From Chloroflexus aurantiacus J-10-fl (GTDB lineage: Bacteria; Chloroflexota; Chloroflexia; Chloroflexales; Chloroflexaceae): 64,000 bases of DNA. The position numbers were made by a program, and so were the translations under genes. Within the stretch, counting starts at the first letter, position 1, and each line of letters starts with the position of its first letter. The stretch is taken from the NCBI RefSeq assembly GCF_000018865.1, contig NC_010175.1, positions 4,030,001 through 4,094,000 on the forward strand. Direction: 5' to 3'. The notes under the pieces were generated by a model. It saw only the letters and a program-made list of their open reading frames with translations, was not told where the DNA came from and made no database searches. Shown piece after piece: positions 1 to 8,845 of the stretch.

Positions 1-2
1 TG

Positions 3-479
3 CAATCACCATTTCCCCATCTGCTTGAGGAGTTTGTCGTTGTCACCGCCCCGATGGAACGGGTTGAGCGAGTGATAACCGACGAGGCGTTGATGAAACG
101 CTGGATGTCGCCGGCAGTTCAATTCACACCGCTCGATGGCTGGCAATTTGAGCGCGGCGCACGCTGGCGGCTGCGCCTTACCGGGGTTGGGCCGCTGCTC
201 GAAGCCGGTTACGTAGTCGTGGAACGTCGCCCTGGACTGGTGCTGTGGGCATTCGACGGTTTCTGGGAGGGATTCGATGCCTGGCAGTGGCTGCCCTGGC
301 AAGAGCGATCCGATCAAACGCTGATCCATAACCGGGTTGAATATCGGTTACGTGTCCCCGGGCTTGATCTGATCTGGCCGTTGACCGTTGCCCCATTGAT
401 GAAGCTGGACGCCCAGGCCCAAATGGTGCGCTTGCGTCAGATATGTGAGCAGCGAGAGGCTGTGCAGTTTCAGCCATAA
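3..479 (+). CDS. SRPBCC-family protein, 5' end outside the window
   Basis: The reading frame is open to the left edge of the window, so the true start is probably upstream. An ATG at 54 lies inside the first conserved strand (FVVVTAPMERV) and is unlikely to be the start. The pattern of beta strand, short helix (VITDEALMKRWMSP), then a run of strands ending in a long C-terminal helix (MKLDAQAQMVRLRQI) is that of START/SRPBCC polyketide cyclase-like proteins, which bind hydrophobic ligands in a deep cavity. No ligand can be inferred. A 183-bp gap separates it from the rhomboid gene on the same strand. Assignment to the fold is moderate; function is unknown. Confidence 0.6.
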   Translation, partial: QSPFPHLLEEFVVVTAPMERVERVITDEALMKRWMSPAVQFTPLDGWQFERGARWRLRLTGVGPLLEAGYVVVERRPGLVLWAFDGFWEGFDAWQWLPWQERSDQTLIHNRVEYRLRVPGLDLIWPLTVAPLMKLDAQAQMVRLRQICEQREAVQFQP

Positions 480-662
480 AGTGATCGGGCGTGTATCCAG
501 GACTTGTTACAATCGCTGGCGTGTCTGTATCGTATCGGGCGGATTACGTCGCGTTTCGGACAATTCCTCACGTCCAATTCATTGTACGTTCAATATCTCC
601 ATGCCAGACCTGTCGTATCATTGAATGACAATCCAGTACTGGATGGAATAGAAAGGAACCGT

Positions 663-1361
663 ATGCTTCCCCTTACAGACACCGTCCCTTCCCGTACATT
701 TCCGGCAGTGAACTGGGCATTGCTGGCAGCGAATGTTATCGTCTTCCTGTTGATGGTCGGAAATGAACGGCTTACCGAAGCCTGGGTCGCGACCCTGGCC
801 CTCGTACCGGCGCGCTTTCTTGCCAATCCACTCGATCCCACCCAACTACTCACCATTTTCACCTCAATGTTTATGCACGGCGGCTGGTTTCACCTCTTCA
901 GCAATATGCTGGCCCTCTACATCTTCGGCGACAATGTGGAAGATCGGATGGGGAGTCAGCGTTATCTAATCTTCTACCTGCTGTGTGGCGTAGCCGCCGC
1001 ATTTGCTCACATCCTCTTCAATCCGACTTCGCCGATCCCTACCGTTGGCGCCAGTGGTGCGTTGAGTGGTGTGCTGGCAGCGTATCTGTTGTTCTTCCCG
1101 ACGGCACGGGTAGTGACGCTGATACCGATCTTCTTCTTGCCGTGGCTGGTCGAAGTACCGGCTATCGTGTACCTTGGTCTGTGGTTTATTTCGCAACTGG
1201 CAAATGGTCTCTTCTCCATCATCATCGACGTTCAGGAGATGGGTGGCGTAGCGTGGTGGGCGCACATTGGTGGATTTGTGGCCGGGCTGGTGCTGGCACC
1301 ATTGTTTCGGCAGCGGCGTTATGTACGGCGCTACTATCTGGACGAGTATTATCCCTGGTGA
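663..1361 (+). CDS. rhomboid family intramembrane serine protease
   Basis: Integral membrane protease of 232 residues with about six membrane segments. The rhomboid hallmarks are visible: HGGWFHLFSNM (residues 72-82) in the second segment, GASG with the nucleophile Ser131, and the catalytic His201 in WWAHIGGFVAG. The family cleaves transmembrane segments of other membrane proteins; the substrate here is unknown. The frame is open upstream to an ATG at 504, but the ATG at 663 follows a good ribosome site (AAAGGAA) and gives the normal compact N-terminus, so it is preferred. The basic C-terminal tail (RQRRYVRRYY) is presumably cytoplasmic. A serine protease gene of another family follows 21 bp downstream, probably co-transcribed. 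Confidence 0.9.
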   Translation: MLPLTDTVPSRTFPAVNWALLAANVIVFLLMVGNERLTEAWVATLALVPARFLANPLDPTQLLTIFTSMFMHGGWFHLFSNMLALYIFGDNVEDRMGSQRYLIFYLLCGVAAAFAHILFNPTSPIPTVGASGALSGVLAAYLLFFPTARVVTLIPIFFLPWLVEVPAIVYLGLWFISQLANGLFSIIIDVQEMGGVAWWAHIGGFVAGLVLAPLFRQRRYVRRYYLDEYYPW

Positions 1362-1382
1362 GTGTAATGTGAGGAGCGTGGT

Positions 1383-2207
1383 ATGGATTTCTTGTCACTG
1401 CTGTGGTTGTTCTTCATCATTTCATCGTTGCAGCCGGTGATCAGGCAGCGTATGCTCGACGCCGCACGTCAGCGTCTGCTCGAACAGTTGGAACGCAAGC
1501 GTAAGAGTCGGGTGATTGTCCTGATCCACCGTCAAGAGACCATGAGTCTGCTCGGTTTTCCACTGGTACGCTATATCAACATCGAAGACTCTGAAGCGGT
1601 ATTGCGGGCGATTAAGATGACAGATCGCGATATTCCGATTGATCTGATCCTGCACACACCGGGTGGGTTAGTGCTGGCTGCCGAACAGATTGCCCGTGCC
1701 CTCACCAAACACGCCGCAAAGGTAACCGTCTTCGTTCCGCATTATGCAATGTCTGGCGGAACCTTGATTGCGCTGGCTGCCGATGAGATTGTGATGGACG
1801 AGAATGCCGTGTTGGGGCCGGTTGATCCACAGTTGGGCCAGCATCCGGCAGCTTCGATCCTGAGTGTTCTTGAACGCAAACCACTGAGCGAGATTGATGA
1901 CGAGACGTTGATGATGGCCGATATTGCCGAAAAGGCTATTCGCCAGGTGAAGCGCACCGTTTGTGAGCTACTGCGTGACAAGATGCCGGTTGAGCGGGCC
2001 GAAGAAGTGGCTCACACCCTGGCCAGTGGGGTATGGACACACGATTATCCGATTACGGTCAGCGAAGCCCGCGAATTGGGTTTGCCGATCAGCACCGAAG
2101 TGCCAGAAGAGATTTATCAGATTATGGCGCTCTACCCACAAACGGCTCAGCGCCGGCCATCGGTTGAGTATATCCCAGCACCGCGCTCACGTCAGTCGAG
2201 TGTTTGA
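1383..2207 (+). CDS. SDH-type ClpP-fold serine protease, membrane-anchored
   Basis: 274 residues with one N-terminal hydrophobic segment (about residues 3-18) and a ClpP/SppA-like catalytic domain. HTPGG (91-95) forms the oxyanion-side loop and Ser124 in YAMSGGTLIA is the likely nucleophile, matching the serine dehydrogenase proteinase (SDH) family. A membrane-bound cytoplasmic protease is inferred. The start is fixed by GAGGAGCG upstream of ATG. Co-orientation and tight spacing with the rhomboid gene suggest a two-gene proteolysis unit, possibly sequential cleavage of membrane proteins, although that link is inference. A perfect hairpin follows the stop codon. Confidence 0.85.
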   Translation: MDFLSLLWLFFIISSLQPVIRQRMLDAARQRLLEQLERKRKSRVIVLIHRQETMSLLGFPLVRYINIEDSEAVLRAIKMTDRDIPIDLILHTPGGLVLAAEQIARALTKHAAKVTVFVPHYAMSGGTLIALAADEIVMDENAVLGPVDPQLGQHPAASILSVLERKPLSEIDDETLMMADIAEKAIRQVKRTVCELLRDKMPVERAEEVAHTLASGVWTHDYPITVSEARELGLPISTEVPEEIYQIMALYPQTAQRRPSVEYIPAPRSRQSSV

Positions 2208-2239
2208 CGCACATCGGTGATGGCTTCTTCTGTACTTTG

Positions 2240-2271
2240 GGTGAAGAGCGAGACGCTAATCGCTCTTCACC
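2240..2271 (+). terminator. hairpin terminator after the protease pair
   Basis: A perfect 11-bp stem, GGTGAAGAGCG paired with CGCTCTTCACC across a 10-nt loop, lies 32 bp after the stop codon of the SDH-type protease. No U-tract follows, so it may act as an RNA-stabilising 3' end rather than an intrinsic terminator. Confidence 0.6.
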
Positions 2272-2469
2272 AGCTCCTTCTCGCCCGGTATTGAGAACAC
2301 TATCGTCTCCTTGGATCAGACCTGGTGTAATAGCGTTCACAACCCGTGATCCGAGATCACCCTTCTACCACATCCTGGTGCAGAACCGGCGTTTTCGCTT
2401 CGCACGCTGTTAAATCACGTTTCGGGGAGGATGCCGTTTCCATACCGGGTTGCCCGTAGTGCGTGGTGT

Positions 2470-2507
2470 GGAGTGCGGCAGCCATACTGCCGCGCCAGCC
2501 GTGCTCA
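2470..2507 (+). repeat. dispersed palindromic module A, single copy
   Basis: This is a copy of the intergenic module GGAGTGCGGCAGCC-...-GCCAGCCGTGCTCA found many times in the window. The core arms GCGGCAG and CTGCCGC form a hairpin (loop CCATA here, CCATG elsewhere). The gap 2272-3027 that holds it contains no credible gene; short open frames run through repeats. Confidence 0.75.
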
Positions 2508-2579
2508 TAATCCGGTACAGGTCATAGCGGATTCCCTGCGGGCCACGAGAACGACCTGCGCGTAGAGCACATTCATTCG

Positions 2580-2835
2580 GCACACTGGGAGCGCGCGCCG
2601 GAGGCGCGCCAACAGTGCCTCGCGCCCTTGCATCAGATCGCAACAGCGGGAACCACCCTGCCCCGCAGACTCCCGCCCCCAGCGGGGGCGGGTTGGGGGG
2701 CGTGTCTGCATACGCTGGGAGTGCGCGCCTCCGGCGCACCAACAGTGCCTCGCGCCCCTGCATCAGATCGCGACAGTAGGATCGCACCACAGACTCCCTC
2801 CCCTAGCGGGGGCGGGTTGGGGTGGGGGCGTGTCG
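2580..2835 (+). repeat. GC-rich repeat module B, two diverged copies
   Basis: Two roughly 130-bp units share GGGAGCGCGC, a CCGGAGGCGCGCC-like palindrome, GTGCCTCGCGCCC-TGCATCAGATCGC and a CCCCNNCGGGGGCGGG block ending in GGGCGTGTC. The same blocks recur in the array at 55180-55945. No open reading frame is conserved between the copies, so the tract is regarded as non-coding. Confidence 0.65.
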
Positions 2836-3027
2836 CAGATCACAGCCGGATACAGCACCAGCATGCTATGCTCACCACCCATCACCCGGGCACTGCAACA
2901 GAATGCACAGAACCATTCAGTGTACCCCCACCAACCCACCAACGGCTCGCCGATAGCACACCCGGTAGCACTCTTCTTCATTAAGACACCGCTAACAAAC
3001 TGTGAATGTTCAATAAGCAATCTCCGC

Positions 3028-3055
3028 TTGAAATCTGGTATCGACACAATATAAT
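3028..3055 (+). promoter_or_regulatory. sigma-70-like promoter for the GH67-like gene
   Basis: TTGAAA (3028-3033) and TATAAT (3050-3055) are separated by 16 bp, about 45 bp ahead of the start codon. This is close to the housekeeping consensus, in an AT-rich island at the end of a GC-rich repeat tract. Confidence 0.6.
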
Positions 3056-3099
3056 ACTCAGTTAACAATATCTTAACTACGACGTAACGGTGATTGACA

Positions 3100-4980
3100 A
3101 TGCCGCTCGCACTTCGTCTGGTAGACATTAGTGGTCCATTCGTCGATCAGTCTGCGCCGGTGCGGAACTGGTCGTCATTTCCGTTCAGTCAAATAGATAT
3201 ACCCGCTCCGCCTTACGTTGATCAGGCTCGCCTGCAACGTGGCGTTGAGCGCGCCCTGGCATATCTGGACGCGGTGCAGGCTCAGGGCTACACCGGTATT
3301 GTGATCGACAACCTGGCGCACCTGGTGACCTTCGATCAGGCACCCCGGCAATACTATGCACCCGATAGCCCTTTTCGGCTACGGGCACTGGCCTACCGGC
3401 AGGCTTTGTGGCCACTTCTCACTGAGGCGGCGAACCGTGGGATGCCGGTCTACGTCACCACTGATATGCAGTGGATGACCTCTGAGTTGCGCAAGGTCGC
3501 CGGTGCGCTCACTGCCGATAATCCTCGTCTGGCAGCGATCAATCAGGCCGCATTCATCGATCTCTTTTCCGCCCTGCCAATGGTGCAGGGTGTGATAATC
3601 CGGATCGGTGAGACTGGTGGTGCTCATGATCTCGCCGGTTATACCGGCCATCTGCTGTATCACGATGTTGCGACGATCCGTCACCTGATCGCCACATTAC
3701 TCCCGGTGTGCGTAACCTTTGATCGCCACCTGGTCATACGTACCTGGACGCTGGGAATCGGTGAGGCGGGTGATCTCATCTCATCGCCGGCCCGCTATGC
3801 GGCAGTATTTGCCGATCAGCATGATCCACATCTCCTGGTTTCGATCAAACATACACCGGCTGATTTCTTTCGTTTCTTGCCGCCCAATCCAACCCTGGGC
3901 TTGCCCGGCCCTCGTCAACTGGTCGAAGTGCAGAATCGTCGCGAATATGAGTTATTTGGATTGGTTCCGGCTGGTGTGGTTCATTTGCACAGCGCTGCGA
4001 TCCGCCGCGCAGCAACCAGTCCGCAGTGCGTGGGTATCTGGGCATGGAACAGCACCGGTGGTTGGGGTGGCGGGGGTGCGACACTCGGACCAAACGGCTG
4101 GAACCTCTGGACTGAAGTCAGCAGTGCGGTGACCGCAGCCCTTGCCCGTCAGCCCGATATTGATGCTGAAGCTTTCGTGCGTACCTGGTTTGCGCAGCGA
4201 CTGGCGAACTACAGTCCGCCATTTGCCGAAGCTGTTGCGACCGCTTATCTCGTTTCTGAGCAGTTGATCGAAGAGGGGTGGTATTTCGGACGCTTACCGG
4301 CATTGACAAACGTCAAAGGGATGGTGACCCCTTCGTTGCTCTGGGTCTGGTGGATGCATCCCACAGCCGCGCTGCCGGTCTGGGTATACCTTGCCGAATC
4401 GCTGACTGCCATCGAGCCGGTGATAAACCGGGCTGAACAGGCAGTGCAGCAGGCGCAGCGTCTTCGCGATCACGTCGCTGCTACAGCTCCCTCGTCGGAC
4501 CCTCTGGCCCAACAGATCGTGACCAGTCTCGTATATTTGCACGATGCGCTGACAATCGCCTGGCGCACGCGGGCGTTCCTGTTGCCGTTGGCGGCAGCGG
4601 TGAAATCACGCCGGCGTCCTGTACTCGACGCCGCGGCGCAGGCATTGGTCGCGGCCATCCAGCACCACAGGGAACACTGGGGTGAGCGCACCGACTTCCC
4701 GCCACTCGAACTTGATGAACTGACCGATTTTCTCGCTACCTGGCAACGCTCACCTGCCCTGGTCTGGCACCGGGCAAAGCTTGCAGCCTGGATTGTCACG
4801 CTGCTTCGCCGTCAAAGCGCTGGGGTAGTGCGCATTGGCCCAAAGACCGGTGCGTTGCTCCCGCCGCCGGTGCGTCGTCACTTGCTGCAAACTACCTTGC
4901 CCTGGCTGAGCCGACGGCTGAATCTGTTACCTGATATCTTTTTCGAGACCGGGCCGGCGATTGGTGAGTGGGCACGCTAA
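3100..4980 (+). CDS. large GH67 (alpha-glucuronidase)-like protein of unknown substrate
   Basis: 626 residues from the ATG at 3100; an in-frame TTG at 3094 is an alternative start. No signal peptide is visible, so it is probably cytoplasmic. The N-terminal half reads as a TIM barrel (YTGIVIDNLAHLVTF, GMPVYVTTDMQW, VQGVIIRIGETGG). The stretch SIKHTPADFF...VEVQNRREYELFG (about residues 247-290) follows the pattern of the GH67 alpha-glucuronidase segment that in true members reads roughly KNGPxDF...ElQxxqEY. The C-terminal 230 residues are helical. GH67 enzymes remove 4-O-methylglucuronic acid from xylan; here the catalytic acids are not confidently assigned, so hydrolase activity is inference. 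It stands alone, with its own promoter and no sugar genes beside it. Confidence 0.55.
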   Translation: MPLALRLVDISGPFVDQSAPVRNWSSFPFSQIDIPAPPYVDQARLQRGVERALAYLDAVQAQGYTGIVIDNLAHLVTFDQAPRQYYAPDSPFRLRALAYRQALWPLLTEAANRGMPVYVTTDMQWMTSELRKVAGALTADNPRLAAINQAAFIDLFSALPMVQGVIIRIGETGGAHDLAGYTGHLLYHDVATIRHLIATLLPVCVTFDRHLVIRTWTLGIGEAGDLISSPARYAAVFADQHDPHLLVSIKHTPADFFRFLPPNPTLGLPGPRQLVEVQNRREYELFGLVPAGVVHLHSAAIRRAATSPQCVGIWAWNSTGGWGGGGATLGPNGWNLWTEVSSAVTAALARQPDIDAEAFVRTWFAQRLANYSPPFAEAVATAYLVSEQLIEEGWYFGRLPALTNVKGMVTPSLLWVWWMHPTAALPVWVYLAESLTAIEPVINRAEQAVQQAQRLRDHVAATAPSSDPLAQQIVTSLVYLHDALTIAWRTRAFLLPLAAAVKSRRRPVLDAAAQALVAAIQHHREHWGERTDFPPLELDELTDFLATWQRSPALVWHRAKLAAWIVTLLRRQSAGVVRIGPKTGALLPPPVRRHLLQTTLPWLSRRLNLLPDIFFETGPAIGEWAR

Positions 4981-5020
4981 ACAACAGCGTCTGCGTCCAG
5001 GCCGGGCCATGGTCATACAT

Positions 5021-5728
5021 TTATGATACAGACTCGACCGGTCGCCCGAACTGTCGCCATACACGCTCGCGCACCACACCGGCAACCCCGCGCCATCCCC
5101 AATACCTGCCGTGCACCAGCGTAGCACGTCGCTGTAATGCCCGCCGCAGATCGGCTGCGCCGGTGCCGGCAAAGAGCGTGCGCCCGGCACCAATCATTGT
5201 AAGATTGTGTGCATCACTACCGCCGATGTGGGTCAACCCCCATCGCTGAGCACACCGGGCCGCTCGCTCATTGTTCATCGGATTCCACAGACTGGCGTTG
5301 AAGACCTCGATACCGTCAAGCTGCATCCAATCAACATCAGTCCGCTCCGGGCCAAGCAGGTGCCGTCGTCCAATGGAAGGTACCAGCATGCCGAAAGGAT
5401 GGGCAGCGAAAGCCATGCCACCTTGATCATGAATCCGTGCGACGGTTTCTGTAACACTCAGACCCGCCGGAACTGGCTGCTCAATGAACAGTGCCAGCAG
5501 ATGGCCGCTGCGCGTCGAGATTTCACAGCCAACGATCACGTCAATGCCATAGTGCGATGCCCGTTCACGGGCGTAGAGTGCTCCGCGTAGCGTATCGTGG
5601 TCGGTAATCGCAATCACCCGCAAATCGGTTTCGGTTGCTACATACGATAAAACCGCCTCTGGCGAGGCGGTACCATCACTGGCTGTAGTATGAATGTGGA
5701 GATCGGCAGCGGTGAGTAGTGATTCCAC
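5021..5728 (-). CDS. PHP-domain metal-dependent phosphoesterase
   Basis: 235 residues starting with GTG behind GGGAGTG. The polymerase-and-histidinol-phosphatase fold motifs are in order: DLHIHTTASDG (His11, His13), ITDHDT (43-45), GCEIS, AAHPFG and GGSDAH, giving the usual three-metal site. Relatives of this stand-alone type hydrolyse small phosphates such as nucleoside 3',5'-bisphosphates or short RNA ends; the substrate is not predictable here. It converges on the GH67-like gene with a 40-bp gap, and lies 147 bp downstream of the secreted Ig-repeat gene on the same strand. Confidence 0.85.
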   Translation of the reverse strand: MESLLTAADLHIHTTASDGTASPEAVLSYVATETDLRVIAITDHDTLRGALYARERASHYGIDVIVGCEISTRSGHLLALFIEQPVPAGLSVTETVARIHDQGGMAFAAHPFGMLVPSIGRRHLLGPERTDVDWMQLDGIEVFNASLWNPMNNERAARCAQRWGLTHIGGSDAHNLTMIGAGRTLFAGTGAADLRRALQRRATLVHGRYWGWRGVAGVVRERVWRQFGRPVESVS

Positions 5729-5772
5729 GGGCTACACTCCCTCTTGTTCTGTGATGCGGCACACATGTCAAC

Positions 5773-5790
5773 CCTGATCATACGATCAGG
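5773..5790 (-). terminator. short hairpin between the Ig-repeat and PHP genes
   Basis: CCTGATC and GATCAGG form a 7-bp stem with loop ATAC. On the minus strand it comes after the secreted-protein gene and before the PHP gene. It is weak and lacks a U-tract, so it could equally be an operator. Confidence 0.3.
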
Positions 5791-5875
5791 ATATCTTTGC
5801 CGTACTTAGTGTAGCCCGCTTTGTTCAAGAACTTGTGATGAATGGATCAAGCGCAGATAAACAACAGGTAAACAA

Positions 5876-6862
5876 TTAGCGACCCGGAAGCAACGTATAC
5901 TCGGCCACTGCCCGTCGCTCGCTCCGATTACCATACGCACTGAAAGCGTAGCGCCCGGCCGGATTCTGCTCACTCAGATACAGTTCAGTTGTAAACGAAC
6001 CATCGGCTGCTGCCGTCACATCACCGAGCCACTCGGTCGAGTAGTCAGGTCGGGTAGCCCAAATCGTAATCACCTCGCCGGGGAGAAAACCGGTGCCGCG
6101 TAATGACACTGCACTGCGTTGCTGACTGCTGCCCGGTCCTACCTCCAACCCGGCAGTACCGCGTGGGCGGAGAGCATCGCCAACCTGTACCTCAAACTCA
6201 ACGATACCATTACCACCACTCTGCAAGCCGCGTGCCGTCAATGCATACCGACCGACCGGTACACCGTTACTGTCTATTGCCAGCCCAATCCGCCCCTGAC
6301 CATCGGCAATCTGTACACCGAGATCGGCAACTGCGTTGTTCGGATACCGTAACCAGAGTGCAACCCGCTCACCGGGTTTATACCCACTACCGCTGAACGT
6401 GAAGGTATTACCTTGCGTTTGTACTGCCCGATCAACCGTCAATTGAACACCGGCCGTAGTGCCGGGTGCAGGGGCAATGTCAACGTCGATACTGGCGTAG
6501 GCTTCGCGACCACTCTGCCAGCCGCGAGCGGTGTAAGTGTAGCGCCCGGTTGGGGTAAACGTTGCGCCGAGAAAATCGGGAAGGTACGGGTGACTGAATT
6601 GACCACGCTCATCGATGGTGAGCACCGTCACCCCATAGACCGTGTAGTCGGGATAGGTAATCCAGATACTCACCTTCTCGCCGGGCACAAAACCACTGCC
6701 GTACAGCGTCACCGTCGTGTTTTGCCGGGCAACAGTTGGTGAAACAGTGAGACTGGCGGTTTGGGCATTGGCCGACCAGCTCCAAATAGCGATAATGCTC
6801 CCCAGGATACCGGTCAGCAACAGCGCGAAGATGGTAAGGCGTGAACGGTTAATCATCGTCAT
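5876..6862 (-). CDS. secreted protein with three Ig-like repeats
   Basis: 328 residues from the ATG at 6862, which follows TAAGGAG; a longer frame upstream lacks a ribosome site. Residues 1-33 form a signal peptide or anchor (basic MINRSR, hydrophobic core, ANAQTA cleavage-like end). Three homologous units of about 100 residues follow. Each carries the pattern TVTLYGSGFVPGEKVSIW.TYPD then a turn and ...GRYTYTARG, with the central repeat reading SGSGYKPGERVALWLRYPN and the last RGTGFLPGEVITIWATRPD. This is a beta-sandwich (IPT/Ig-like) array typical of extracellular proteins of Chloroflexota. No enzymatic domain is present. Likely surface or matrix-associated; the role is unknown. Confidence 0.75.
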   Translation of the reverse strand: MTMINRSRLTIFALLLTGILGSIIAIWSWSANAQTASLTVSPTVARQNTTVTLYGSGFVPGEKVSIWITYPDYTVYGVTVLTIDERGQFSHPYLPDFLGATFTPTGRYTYTARGWQSGREAYASIDVDIAPAPGTTAGVQLTVDRAVQTQGNTFTFSGSGYKPGERVALWLRYPNNAVADLGVQIADGQGRIGLAIDSNGVPVGRYALTARGLQSGGNGIVEFEVQVGDALRPRGTAGLEVGPGSSQQRSAVSLRGTGFLPGEVITIWATRPDYSTEWLGDVTAAADGSFTTELYLSEQNPAGRYAFSAYGNRSERRAVAEYTLLPGR

Positions 6863-6989
6863 AGGAGTCTCCTTATGGGTCACCGACAAAACGGCTTCAT
6901 CCCTACGAACGATGATGGTTGACGTTCTCACCACCGAAAGATTACAGGGAGTTGAACAACTGTTGGAGGCTCACGTTTCAGAGAGGAGA

Positions 6990-8590
6990 CCGTTCGCCAG
7001 CCAGCATTACCCGTACCGCGAAGTGTGGAGTGCGGCAGCCATGCTGCCGCGCCAGCCATGCTCACGCACAGACACAGGTCGCAGCGGACACCCGTACCGG
7101 TTCGTGACCCGTGACGCATCGCCTGGCGTAGCCGGGAGCGCGCGCTTCCAGCGTGCTTGACCAGAAATGTATCACCAGCCAGTGTTAGAGCGGATACCAT
7201 TTCCAGCCAGCATTGACCGTATCGCGAAGTGTGGAGTGCGGCAGCCATGCTGCCGCGCCAGCCGTGCTCACGCACAGACACAGGTCGCAGCGGACTCCCG
7301 TGCCGGTTCGTGACCCGTGACGCATCGCCTGGCGTAGCCGGGAGCGCGCGCTTCCAGCGTGCTTGACCAGAAATGTATCACCAGCCAGTGTTAGAGCGGA
7401 TACCATTTCCAGCCAGCATTGACCGTATCGCGAAGTGTGGAGTGCGGCAGCCATGCTGCCGCGCCAGCCGTGCTCACGCACAGACACAGGTCGCAGCGGA
7501 CTCTCGTGCCGGTTCGTGACCCGTGACGCATCGCCTGGCGTAGCCGGGAGCACGCGCTTCCAGCGTGCTTGACCAGAAATGTATCACCAGCCAGTGTTAG
7601 AGCGGATACCATTTCCAGCCAGCATTACCCGTACCGCGAAGTGTGGAGTGCGGCAGCCATGCTGCCGCGCCAGCCGTGCTCACGCACAGACACAGGTCGC
7701 AGCGGACTCTCGTGCCGGTTCGTGACCCGTGACGCATCGCCTGGCGTAGCCGGGAGCACGCGCTTCCAGCGTGCTTGACCAGAAATGTATCACCAGCCAG
7801 TGTTAGAGCGGATACCGTTCGCCAGCCAGCATTGACCGTACCGCGAAGTGTGGAGTGCGGCAGCCATGCTGCCGCGCCAGCCATGCTCACGCACAGACAC
7901 AGGTCGCAGCGGACACCCGTACCGGTTCGTGACCCGTGACGCATCGCCTGGCGTAGCCGGGAGCACGCGCTTCCAGCGTGCTTGACCAGAAATGTATCAC
8001 CAGCCAGTGTTAGAGCGGATACCATTTCCAGCCAGCATTACCCGTACCGCGAAGTGTGGAGTGCGGCAGCCATGCTGCCGCGCCAGCCATGCTCACGCAC
8101 AGACACAGGTCGCAGCGGACACCCGTACCGGTTCGTGACCCGTGACGCATCGCCTGGCGTAGCCGGGAGCGCGCGCTTCCAGCGTGCTTGACCAGAAATG
8201 TATCACCAGCCAGTGTTAGAGCGGATACCATTTCCAGCCAGCATTGACCGTATCGCGAAGTGTGGAGTGCGGCAGCCATGCTGCCGCGCCAGCCGTGCTC
8301 ACGCACAGACACAGGTCGCAGCGGACACCCGTACCGGTTCGTGACCCGTGACGCATCGCCTGGCGTAGCCGGGAGCACGCGCTTCCAGCGTGCTTGACCA
8401 GAAATGTATCACCAGCCAGTGTTAGAGCGGATACCGTTCGCCAGCCAGCATTGACCGTATCGCGAAGTTTGGAGTGCGGCAGCCATGCTGCCGCGCCAGC
8501 CGTGCTCACGCACAGACACAGGTCGCAGCGGACACCCGTACCGGTTCGTGACCCGTGACGCATCGCCTGGCGTAGCCGGGAGCGCGCCTC
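6990..8590. repeat. eight-copy tandem array of a 206-bp repeat
   Basis: Successive copies of AGTGTTAGAGCGGATACC begin at 7181, 7387, 7593, 7799, 8006, 8212 and 8418, a period of 206 bp with one of 207. Each unit holds module A (GGAGTGCGGCAGCC...), a block with CACGCACAGACACAGGTCG, a block with CGTGACCCGTGACGCATCG and a block ending in CCAGCGTGC. Copies differ at a few linked positions (for example CCATTTCCAGCC or CCGTTCGCCAGCC at the junction), implying repeated unequal exchange. The last copy breaks off near 8590 into module B-like sequence (to about 8700). The period is not a multiple of three, so the open frames across it are not genes. Confidence 0.95.
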
Positions 8591-8792
8591 CGGTGCGCAT
8601 TACCAGCGGTGTATCGCCAACCAGAACCGGCGCCTGACAGCGGCAGCCATGCTGCCTGAGAGCTGGGAGCGCGCCTCCGGCGCGCATTACCAGCGGTGTA
8701 TCGCAGGCCAGAACCGATGCCCGACAGCAAGCGGCGCGTTGCAGCTTCTGGCAGCGGGCAGATAAAGGGTATTGCATGTTGGCATTCTTTAT

Positions 8793-8832
8793 GTTATCGT
8801 TTTTGATAACGATGTTGAAGTTGATATATCAA
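8793..8832 (+). promoter_or_regulatory. palindromic operator candidates ahead of the ArsR-like gene
   Basis: Two inverted repeats lie just upstream of the regulator start at 8846: GTTATC-6 nt-GATAAC (8793-8810) and the perfect 12-bp palindrome TTGATATATCAA (8821-8832). The tract is strongly AT-rich against its surroundings. Dimeric winged-helix regulators commonly bind such sites at their own promoter, so autoregulation is inferred. Confidence 0.5.
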
Positions 8833-8845
8833 AAAGGTTCTGCCT

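Noticed and set aside
6990-8590. CRISPR array
   Set aside because: Whole 206-bp units repeat with no unique spacers and no cas genes nearby.
6928-8777. Many overlapping open frames of 70-142 codons on both strands across the 206-bp array
   Set aside because: They are translations of the same repeat in shifting frames; the 206-bp period is not a multiple of three, no ribosome sites fit, and no family pattern is seen.
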